The notes under the pieces: generated by a model
What the model was told of the DNA's origin: nothing
Seen by the model: the letters and a program-made list of their open reading frames with translations, nothing else
Database searches by the model: none
From: JBEIJQ01 sp040380145
GTDB taxonomy: Bacteria > Bacteroidota > Bacteroidia > Chitinophagales > Saprospiraceae
Assembly: GCA_040380145.1 (NCBI GenBank)
Contig: JBEIJQ010000178.1
Coordinates: forward strand, 1 to 5,815
DNA: 5,815 bases
Reading direction: 5' to 3'
Part shown: positions 1-5,815 of the stretch, in pieces
Layout: each line of letters starts with the position of its first letter
Position numbering within the stretch: the stretch's first letter is position 1
Translations under genes and position numbers: made by a program

Positions 1-1
1 A

Positions 2-87
2 GACAAAATAGAACACATTTTCCATCAGGAGAAGATGAGGGCACAAGCCCTCTCTTCTTCTGAAAAAATTTGGAGCCTTATTTTGTC
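2..87. repeat. Nested inverted-repeat structure at left edge
   Basis: Two palindromic layers are visible. The outer arms are GACAAAATA (2-10) and its exact complement TATTTTGTC (79-87). Inside them, 25-42 pairs with 47-63 to give 17 base pairs around an ACAA loop, with one bulged T at 36 and one G-T pair. The core is GAGGGC/GCCCTC. No T-run follows the inner hairpin directly in either direction, so it is not a textbook intrinsic terminator. It could be the 3' end structure of a gene to the left, a small structured RNA, or a short palindromic mobile repeat. The outer arm begins one base from the window edge, so its full extent is unknown. Confidence 0.5.
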
Positions 88-470
88 GGCCAGTGTTGCA
101 TTTACCACTTGAATTCTTGGAATTGTATTTGATTTTTTTTTATAAAAAATTGAAAAACAGGCTTTAAATTACTGTATTGCTTGACGGTTTCAAGGAACGA
201 AGAGAGGCTAACTCAAACCGTCCTGCCGACTTCGAACAAATCCCGAAAGCGCTGCTTTGGGCAGCAAGTTCTATGGAAAAAATTGTTGGATTTGGCGCCT
301 AAAAAAACGCTCGTGGAGAAAACATGTAAACTCCCTCGCAAATCGAGTTTTTTCGCGCTGGCGCCTAGTTTTATCTTAGCTTATTTTGATTCTTTTTTTC
401 CCAAAAAGAATGATCCACAGGGAAAATACCTTGCGAACAATCAAGCCGCTCCTGTTGGCAATATCACCCC
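88..470. other. Non-coding region with several inverted repeats
   Basis: No convincing gene is visible here. The only open frame of note (181-507, plus) starts with TTG, is Lys/Phe-rich without recognisable domains, and ends inside the terminator hairpin, so I treat it as spurious. Visible structure: GACGGTTT (183-190) with AAACCGTC (215-222); GCTGC/GCAGC (251-255 and 261-265) around a 5-nt loop; the 9-mer TGGCGCCTA twice in direct orientation (293-301 and 359-367), with the imperfectly complementary segments 301-313 and 344-353 between the copies; and a 9-bp hairpin ATTCTTTTT/AAAAAGAAT (389-397 and 403-411). Bases 121-150 are very T/A-rich. No tRNA fold was recognised. Confidence 0.45.
219..246. 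repeat. Left copy of a degenerate direct repeat flanking the minus-strand gene
   Basis: This stretch aligns with 1525-1553 at 22 of 29 columns (six mismatches, one gap) and includes the exact 10-mer TCGAACAAAT. Two further short exact matches occur in the same order on both sides: TCAAGGAACG (190-199 and 1487-1496) and TGAAAAAC (151-158 and 1465-1472). Spacing between the matches differs between the copies, so this is either an old diverged duplication or coincidence. Confidence 0.3.
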
Positions 471-515
471 AAAAAATAACTTGTCAGCAGATCTAAAAGT
501 CTGCTGACAAGTTAT
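471..515 (-). terminator. Intrinsic terminator of the minus-strand gene
   Basis: Bases 476-491 and 500-515 are perfect 16-bp complements around an 8-nt loop (492-499). Read on the minus strand, the stem is followed directly by TTTTT (complement of 471-475), giving the hairpin-plus-U-tract form of a rho-independent terminator. It starts 47 nt past the stop codon of the leftward gene. In the plus direction no T-run follows, so it should act on leftward transcription only. Confidence 0.88.
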
Positions 516-562
516 GTGTCGACTGTTGCCAGATCAGGGGTCGCGAAAAGCGGGCCACGCGC

Positions 563-1447
563 TCATTTGGGTCCGAAAAGCCCTTCTTTTTCGTCTTTTG
601 GTTTTGGTCTGGGCGCTTCGTCCAACGGAGTGTACTCGACCAATTTTTCAACGAATGTCCAAATCCCTTTGTGGTATTTGAACGCGCATTGGCTGCCATC
701 CGGAAAATTGAGCGGGCCTTCGGGGCAGTCTTCCCCGAATATAAGGTGGTCGAAAACGATCATTTGGTAGTTGGGATCCCAGTGAAGGCGCGCAGAGGCA
801 GCCGCGGCATATTGCATGAGAAAGCGCTTGACCTTTGTGGTACGGCCGGTGGCCAACTGTACTTCGATGACGGGCGACCCGAAACTGGGTTTGTCGTTGA
901 GTCCGAAGGTGAGGACATCGAACACTTTTATCCGGGAAAAAAAGGAATGGGCGTTGTACCCAAGGAGCGCGTAGGCTGTTTTGCCGTTTTGCTGAAAAGG
1001 CAGGACGTCGTAATACAGAGCGCCGTACCAGCGATCGGGTCCGAGGACGGCGTTCTCGGGGTTTCGGGTTTGCTTGGCCGCGTCTTTCAGTTCGATGAAT
1101 TTTCCTTTCGGAAAAAAAAGATAACCACCGTAGCGATAAGTCTTGTCGTCCACAAACAACTGCCAAGTGAACAGGCGAAAGGCCTTGTCGCGGGGTTGGA
1201 GGACGGAGACCGATTGTAGGACGGAAAATTCGTATCCGAAAGCTTCCGGGGCTTTGAATATGGCTTCGAGCGCGGTTTTCAGTTCGGTCTGGCTTTTTTC
1301 GCGTTCCTCCAAAGTTTTGCCGTGGAGCATGGCATAGGCGGCGTTTTGCGCTTGCTGCTCGAGTTCGGACAGATGGGGCGGTTTTTGGGCGTTCAGCGCG
1401 AGCACGGCGGGCAGGAGGGCAACGAAGGCAAAAAATATACGGAACAT
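563..1447 (-). CDS. Exported protein of unknown function, Bacteroidota family
   Basis: The frame encodes 294 residues from ATG (complement of 1445-1447) to TGA (complement of 563-565). The N-terminus is a clear signal peptide: Arg3, a hydrophobic run over residues 4-18, and a likely cut after Ala17 or after Ala20 (LNA before Gln21). No lipobox Cys is seen, so the product is probably periplasmic or secreted. Residues 28-65 look helical and charged. The centre carries the most family-like stretch: WQLFVDDKTYRYGGYLFF (95-112), then GPDRWYGALYYDVLPF (136-151), NGKTAYALLGYN (154-165) and VFDVLTF (175-181). VFDHL (231-235) follows, and Cys241 and Cys254 could form a disulfide. From memory, the pattern 'WYG-LYY-x-PF...GKT-Y-LLG' is typical of a conserved Bacteroidota family with no assigned function. 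No catalytic motif is evident. The C-terminus (279-294) is a Pro/Lys-rich tail. No Shine-Dalgarno precedes the ATG; the leader is A/T-rich. The gene appears monocistronic, ending at its own terminator. Confidence 0.85.
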   Translation of the reverse strand: MFRIFFAFVALLPAVLALNAQKPPHLSELEQQAQNAAYAMLHGKTLEEREKSQTELKTALEAIFKAPEAFGYEFSVLQSVSVLQPRDKAFRLFTWQLFVDDKTYRYGGYLFFPKGKFIELKDAAKQTRNPENAVLGPDRWYGALYYDVLPFQQNGKTAYALLGYNAHSFFSRIKVFDVLTFGLNDKPSFGSPVIEVQLATGRTTKVKRFLMQYAAAASARLHWDPNYQMIVFDHLIFGEDCPEGPLNFPDGSQCAFKYHKGIWTFVEKLVEYTPLDEAPRPKPKDEKEGLFGPK

Positions 1448-1524
1448 GGTCGAGTAAAAATTTGTGAAAAACCTGCGGTACTTCGGTCAAGGAACGGGAA
1501 TAACGCCGGATTATTACAAGTGGG

Positions 1525-1553
1525 CGTGTTGCCCGGCGTCGAACAAATTTCGA
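1525..1553. repeat. Right copy of the degenerate flanking repeat
   Basis: This is the partner of 219-246, sharing the exact 10-mer TCGAACAAAT (1539-1548) and a partly matching left flank. It lies in the leader region upstream of the leftward gene and overlaps the inverted repeat 1503-1539. Confidence 0.3.
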
Positions 1554-1777
1554 TTATATTTTCGAACGTCGGCGCAGTGAAATTTTTTCACTAAAAAATG
1601 TGATTTTTCTAAAAAATAAAGTTTGTATTTGGGTTTTTTTAATTTAAGTAGAGGGGCGCAAGTCATGCCGTCCATTTGACGATGGATCGCCTGAATGTAC
1701 GGGTAACAAAAGAGGGGCCAAATCGTTAAGATATACGGACACACTCCGGAAGTTAGCGAGCACAGCGCCTACAATCT

Positions 1778-1789
1778 TACTTTTCTTTG
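1778..1789 (+). promoter_or_regulatory. Possible -7 promoter element for the PKD gene
   Basis: TACTTTTC (1778-1785) and the overlapping TTTCTTTG (1782-1789) each match the Bacteroidota -7 consensus TAnnTTTG at seven of eight positions by eye. No proper TTG -33 box sits at the usual distance; TTAG (1753-1756) is the nearest. If this element is used, transcription would start around 1790-1797, which would rule out translation from the TTG at 1787 and favour the TTG at 1805. Confidence 0.2.
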
Positions 1790-1804
1790 CCAAAAACATA
1801 CACC

Positions 1805-1885
1805 TTGCAAAATAGCATATATCTACGGTTTACAGCGGTATTGGTTACCATAGCCGCATCGATGGTCCCATTTTTTGCCTTGGCC
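1805..1885 (+). other. Signal peptide of the PKD protein
   Basis: From TTG 1805 the peptide opens MQNSIYLR, giving one Arg in the n-region. A hydrophobic core FTAVLVTIAASMVPFF follows and ends in A-L-A, with Gln28 as the probable first mature residue. The Ala-x-Ala then Gln junction resembles that of the neighbouring leftward gene. Starting at TTG 1787 would add six residues, including one Lys, without changing the cut site. Confidence 0.8.
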
Positions 1886-4800
1886 CAGCCAGCATCGAAT
1901 TTCTTGGCCAGCCCAACAACCGGATGCGGAAACACGCTGGTCCAGTTGACCGATCAGTCCATTGGGGCGAGTTCCTATTCTTGGGTGATCACGGATGCCG
2001 GCGGGCAGACCGTTTTTACCTCGAATTTTCAGAGTCCGGCCTTTTTATTTGTGCCCGGGGTGTATTCCGTATGCTTGACGGTGACAGACAACCTGGGGGG
2101 CAGCGATCAGTTTTGTCGGAACAATTATTTGAGGATCAACGAGGAACCCCAGGCCAACATCCAAGCATTGCCTTTGACGGGGTGTTCGCCATTGCAGGTA
2201 CAGTTCACCGATGCCAGCACGCCAGGCACTTGTCCGATCATTTCTTGGACCTGGAACTTTGGAGATGGCAGCACTTCTACGCAGCAAAATCCGTTGCACA
2301 GCTATGTTTCTCCCAATCCGGTGACTTTTGGTCCCAACCTGACGGTTGTCGATTCTTGTGGTTGTTCGTCTGTTTTTTCGGCACCTGCCTTGATTTCCAT
2401 CCAGGCCCGTCCCAATGCGTCGTTCGCGGCTGCTGTGCTGCCTTCCTGCAGCGCTCCGGTGACAGTGGATTTCACCAACGCCTCTACGCCGGGGCTCGAT
2501 TATCTGTGGGATTTTGGGGACGGCGGCACATCGACCCAATTTTCTCCGACCCGCGTGTACGCCGTTCCGGGGACCTATCAGGTCACGCTGACGGTTTCTG
2601 ATCCTGCGACGAACTGTTCTGACGTATTTGTGCAGTCTGTGACAGCTCTTCCGGTGAACGGCAGTGTTTCGTTTTCGGCATCGAGTACCCAAGTATGTCT
2701 GGGGCAGTCGGTCTCATTGACCGATCTGACCACCGGAGGCACGGTTTCCGACTGGTCTTGGGATTTCGGGAACGGTACGACCTCCAACCAACAGAATCCA
2801 ACGGTGACATACAATGCGACGGGTTGCTACACGGTGACTTTGAGCGCGACCGTTTCCGGCTGTCCGGGTACTTTTACGCTGCCGACTTGTATCAGCGTGG
2901 GCAATCAGGCGAACCTGAACCCGACCTACACGATCAATTCCGGATGCAACGCGCCATTCTCGGTCGCTTTTCAATCAAATCCGTTGCCGGGGGCCACGGT
3001 CAATTGGACTTTTGGCAACGGCACGGTTTCGACACAGGCCAATCCTACCGTTGTGTACAACACCCCTGGCAGTTATACGGTGGTGTTGGTGACCACTTCC
3101 GGAAACTGTACATCACGGGACACCGTATTGTTGGATCTGAATCCTCCGGTGGCCGCCATCGGCTCTCTGCCTTCGCCAGATTGTGCCCCTTTGGCCTTTG
3201 ATCTGACGGACGCTTCCACTTCGGGGGAACCCATCGTGTCGTGGCAGTGGACCATTATCGGGCCCAACGGAGGGACGGTTTTCACTTCGCCACAGCAGAA
3301 CCCGACCAATATCGTTCTCCAAGATACCGGTCGGTACGATGTGCAATTGACGATCACGGATTCCGCGGGCTGTACCAGCACCCAATTGCTGAACGACGCT
3401 ATAGCCGTCGGGATGCAACTGGATGTGAATTTTGAGGGTGCTCCGCTCGTCACCTGTGTGGAAAACCAAGTGGTCTTTACCAACCTGACCCCCGGGAACA
3501 TCACGCGGGCCAACTGGCAATTTGGGGACGGAACCACCTCTATTGCCCTGAATCCAAGCCACGAGTACCAAGATGTGGATACGTTCGACGTGACGCTCAC
3601 GGTATTCAACTATGGCTGTGATACTACATTGACTTTTGTGGACTATGTGGTGATCCAACCGCCTCTGGCCAGCATGGCCTCCGAATTTTCTTGCGATCCG
3701 GATTCGCTGTACATCGTTTGCTTTCGAGGTTCGAACAGTATCGGGGCCGATCGGTACAGTTGGGATTTCGGTACCGGAAATCTCGCCGACACCTCCGATG
3801 CGGCCGACCCTTGTTTCGATTATGGAGTATATGGGCGGGGAACCTACACGGTCACTTTGACGGTGTACAATTTCACGACCGGATGTTCGCACCAGACAAG
3901 CCAAACCATAGTAGTGACAGATCCAGATGCGGATTTCACGGTTTTGCAGGATACCGGTTGCGTGATCTTCAATCTGCCCTTGGCCAACAACAGCATAGAC
4001 GCGGCACAGTATCAGTGGAGTGCGGCGGGCGCTACGGTGACGAACAGCGGGGCGCCGATTCCCACGATTCGGTATGCAGTTCAGGGGATTTATTCGCCCA
4101 TCACTTTGATAGTGACCGACATACATGGGTGCAGGGACACTGCCGTTTACACCGACTCTATCTATGTTTCAAGGGTGGACCCCAGCTTTATAGCCGATGA
4201 TGTGGACGGATGTGCGCCGCACACGGTCCATTTCACCAGTACTTCCACTACTTTTTTGGGAACTATTACCAATGTCAGCTGGAATTTCATAAACGGTCAA
4301 CCTTTGGTCGTCGGCCCTACGGCCAGCATGACTTATCCCGTCCCGGGTTTGTACAACGTCCGTATCAACGCGACCAATTCGCTGGGGTGTTTTCGTTCTG
4401 TGACGCTCCCCAATTTCGTTCGCGTCACCTATCCGTTCCCCAGTTTCAACTACAACTCTTTGGTCTGTGTGGGCCAACCAGTCAATTTCAGCAATACCTC
4501 TACGGGAGTGAATCTGACTTACCACTGGGATTTCGGGACGGGCAATCCGGCCGATGTGTCCACCTTGGCCAATCCGTCCTTTTCCTACAGTGCCGATGGG
4601 GTTTACAATGTCTGTCTGACGGCCACGGATGTAAACGGTTGCGACAGCACGATCTGCCGCCAAGTCACCGTGGCCACACCGGTTGCTGCGTTCGCTGCCA
4701 GCGATACTTTGGCTCTGTGTCCACCTTTGTTGGTCAATTTTACCAACCAATCATTGAATTCGGTGAGCTGGAGCTGGAATTTCGGTGCCGGGGGCGGTTT

Positions 4801-5815
4801 CAATTCGAACCTTCAGAATCCGACCAACAATTACACGGCTCCCGGTAACTACACCGTGACCCTGATCGCCACCAGCCCCTCCGGCTGCCGCGACACCTTG
4901 GCGGTACCGGATTTCATTACGGTTCAGGGCCCCAGCGGCAACTTCAATTTCGCTCCCTCTTCCGGCTGTTTGCCGTTGACGGTCAACTTTACCGTGAATT
5001 ACACCAATGCCGACACGGTCACGATCATAGCCGGAGATGGTGGAACGGTCAGCTCGCCTGTTTTCCCCAGAACTGGTACCCACATTTTGAGCTACACCTA
5101 CAATACACCGGGGTCTTGGGTGCCGGCTCTTCAATTGAGAGATGTCAACGGCTGTGTCCGTTCATTCATTTCGCCCACCCCCGTAAGGGTTGATCGTTTG
5201 CAAATCGGATTCAATGCCAATGATACGATTCTCTGCCAGGGCGACTGCGTCCAATTTTCCAGGAATATCGTGGTGTCGCCGGCAATTGTCTCCCAAAGGT
5301 GGTTCTTTCCCGGAGGAACCCCATCGACAAGCACTGCCAGCAATCCGACGGTCTGTTACCCGACCCCTGGGAGCTACCCGGTGACCTATACCGCGCGGAC
5401 CACGGTGTGCAGAGACACCATAACGAGAGCCAACTGGATCGATGTGGGCACTATTCCCAGCGTTGCGTTCAATTTCACGCCGAACAACTCTTGTATCCCG
5501 GCCAGCGTCTCTTTTGCTCAAAATGTTGCCTCGCCGGATCCAGTGGTCTCTTATGCTTGGGATTACAACAACGACGGGGCCAATGATGCCACCGGGGCAA
5601 CGGTTCAGCAGACATTTCCCAGTGCAGGCAACTTCCCGGTCCGACTGACAGCTACAACTACCTTCGGGTGCATTGGCACAGCAGTTCAACCGGTGACCAC
5701 TCTGCCCTTGCCCAATGCCAATGCCGGTCCGACCGTGGGCATCTGTCTCGGACAGAGCGCCAACCTCCAAGCCTCGGGCGGGGTATCTTACCAGTGGGCC
5801 GCCAATCCTACTCTC
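1805..5815 (+). CDS. Giant secreted multi-PKD-domain protein (3' end cut by window)
   Basis: One open frame runs 1337 codons with no stop to the window edge. I translated it by hand. It has a signal peptide (residues 1-27), then 15 tandem PKD-type domains of 80-90 residues (30-1299), then the start of a different module (1300 on). PKD domains are Ig-like beta-sandwiches found in extracellular adhesins, stalks and enzyme spacers. The hallmark WxFGDG is seen as WNFGDG, WDFGDG, WDFGNG, WTFGNG and WQFGDG, usually followed by NP and then GxYxVxL. The protein is rich in Thr, Ser, Asn, Gly and Val and poor in Lys. No catalytic domain is present in the visible part, so a structural or adhesive surface role is inferred. 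Start choice: an in-frame TAG at 1754 limits the frame, and the first ATG (1862) would remove most of the signal peptide. TTG 1805 has an A-rich leader and gives a normal n-region; TTG 1787 is nearly as good. A type IX sorting domain may follow beyond the window but is not visible. Confidence 0.92.
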   Translation, partial: MQNSIYLRFTAVLVTIAASMVPFFALAQPASNFLASPTTGCGNTLVQLTDQSIGASSYSWVITDAGGQTVFTSNFQSPAFLFVPGVYSVCLTVTDNLGGSDQFCRNNYLRINEEPQANIQALPLTGCSPLQVQFTDASTPGTCPIISWTWNFGDGSTSTQQNPLHSYVSPNPVTFGPNLTVVDSCGCSSVFSAPALISIQARPNASFAAAVLPSCSAPVTVDFTNASTPGLDYLWDFGDGGTSTQFSPTRVYAVPGTYQVTLTVSDPATNCSDVFVQSVTALPVNGSVSFSASSTQVCLGQSVSLTDLTTGGTVSDWSWDFGNGTTSNQQNPTVTYNATGCYTVTLSATVSGCPGTFTLPTCISVGNQANLNPTYTINSGCNAPFSVAFQSNPLPGATVNWTFGNGTVSTQANPTVVYNTPGSYTVVLVTTSGNCTSRDTVLLDLNPPVAAIGSLPSPDCAPLAFDLTDASTSGEPIVSWQWTIIGPNGGTVFTSPQQNPTNIVLQDTGRYDVQLTITDSAGCTSTQLLNDAIAVGMQLDVNFEGAPLVTCVENQVVFTNLTPGNITRANWQFGDGTTSIALNPSHEYQDVDTFDVTLTVFNYGCDTTLTFVDYVVIQPPLASMASEFSCDPDSLYIVCFRGSNSIGADRYSWDFGTGNLADTSDAADPCFDYGVYGRGTYTVTLTVYNFTTGCSHQTSQTIVVTDPDADFTVLQDTGCVIFNLPLANNSIDAAQYQWSAAGATVTNSGAPIPTIRYAVQGIYSPITLIVTDIHGCRDTAVYTDSIYVSRVDPSFIADDVDGCAPHTVHFTSTSTTFLGTITNVSWNFINGQPLVVGPTASMTYPVPGLYNVRINATNSLGCFRSVTLPNFVRVTYPFPSFNYNSLVCVGQPVNFSNTSTGVNLTYHWDFGTGNPADVSTLANPSFSYSADGVYNVCLTATDVNGCDSTICRQVTVATPVAAFAASDTLALCPPLLVNFTNQSLNSVSWSWNFGAGGGFNSNLQNPTNNYTAPGNYTVTLIATSPSGCRDTLAVPDFITVQGPSGNFNFAPSSGCLPLTVNFTVNYTNADTVTIIAGDGGTVSSPVFPRTGTHILSYTYNTPGSWVPALQLRDVNGCVRSFISPTPVRVDRLQIGFNANDTILCQGDCVQFSRNIVVSPAIVSQRWFFPGGTPSTSTASNPTVCYPTPGSYPVTYTARTTVCRDTITRANWIDVGTIPSVAFNFTPNNSCIPASVSFAQNVASPDPVVSYAWDYNNDGANDATGATVQQTFPSAGNFPVRLTATTTFGCIGTAVQPVTTLPLPNANAGPTVGICLGQSANLQASGGVSYQWAANPTL
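1892..5701 (+). repeat. Array of 15 tandem PKD-type domains
   Basis: Approximate domain starts (nt): 1892, 2147, 2408, 2651, 2909, 3146, 3419, 3662, 3926, 4178, 4433, 4679, 4931, 5195 and 5453. Core motifs in order: WVITDA, WNFGDG, WDFGDG, WDFGNG, WTFGNG, WTIIGP, WQFGDG, WDFGTG, WSAAGA, WNFING, WDFGTG, WNFGAG, AGDGG (no Trp), WFFPGG, WDYNND. Each domain has one Cys early (usually in GC, SC, VC or LC) and one late (usually in GC, NC or VC). Domains 2, 4, 8, 11 and 14 carry four Cys, domain 1 has three, and the rest have two. No long near-identical DNA blocks were seen between domains, so the duplications look old and not like recent slippage. Confidence 0.88.
5702..5815 (+). other. Start of a different Ig-like module after the PKD array
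   Basis: Residues 1300 onward read PNANAGPTVGICLGQSANL, then ASGG and YQWAANPT. This is not another WxFGDG domain. The order 'AGxxxxICxGxSxxLxASGGxxYxW' recalls modules that commonly lie near the C-terminus of Bacteroidota surface proteins, ahead of a gliding-motility or type IX C-terminal domain. It is cut by the window edge, so the assignment is by resemblance only. Confidence 0.5.

Larger units (their letters stand above)
1448..1804. other. Divergent intergenic region
   Basis: This gap separates two genes pointing away from each other, so it should hold both promoters. Structure seen: ACGCCGG (1503-1509) pairs with CCGGCGT (1533-1539) and encloses a smaller GGGC/GCCC hairpin (1522-1525 and 1531-1534), placed in the likely leader of the leftward gene. 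AGTGAAA/TTTCACT (1576-1582 and 1586-1592) forms a 7-bp hairpin, followed at once by a second A/T palindrome (AAAAATGTGATTTTT). TCCAT/ATGGA (1671-1675 and 1682-1686) is a weak third one. AGAGGGGC occurs twice (near 1650 and 1710). No strong match to the Bacteroidota TTG/TAnnTTTG promoter pair was found. A 76-codon leftward frame at 1514-1744 has no protein-like features. Confidence 0.6.

Overview
The window looks like chromosomal DNA of a Bacteroidota bacterium, most likely of the Saprospiraceae type. This rests on three things: a very long secreted protein built from tandem PKD domains, Ala-Gln signal-peptide junctions in both proteins, and A-rich leaders without a clear Shine-Dalgarno. The lineage is inferred from protein style; no rRNA, tRNA or marker gene is present.

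Layout. Bases 1-475 hold no convincing gene but contain several inverted repeats: a nested palindromic structure at 2-87, arms at 183-222, a small hairpin at 251-265, a pair of 9-bp direct repeats at 293-301 and 359-367, and a hairpin at 389-411. Bases 471-515 form a strong intrinsic terminator reading leftward. It closes a minus-strand gene (563-1447) encoding a 294-residue exported protein of a Bacteroidota family of unknown function. Bases 1448-1804 are an AT-rich divergent intergenic region with small hairpins. From about 1805 to the right edge runs one uninterrupted plus-strand reading frame of at least 1337 codons. It encodes a signal peptide followed by 15 consecutive PKD-type domains and the start of a different C-terminal module. 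The gene is cut by the window edge.

The long gene's real frame has no ATG at a sensible position. The first in-frame ATG (1862) falls inside the hydrophobic core of the signal peptide, so translation probably begins at a TTG (1805, or 1787). Every PKD domain keeps a Cys near its start and another near its end, which suggests a disulfide-stabilised extracellular stalk or adhesin. In Bacteroidota such proteins commonly end in a type IX secretion or gliding-motility C-terminal signal; that end lies outside the window, so this is expectation and not observation.

The two genes diverge and both products appear exported. Nothing else in the sequence shows that they work together. I found no CRISPR array, transposase, tRNA or rRNA, and no evidence for a wholly new system. 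The items most worth checking are the hidden signal peptide, the disulfide-patterned PKD array, the structured left edge, and a degenerate direct repeat flanking the minus-strand gene.
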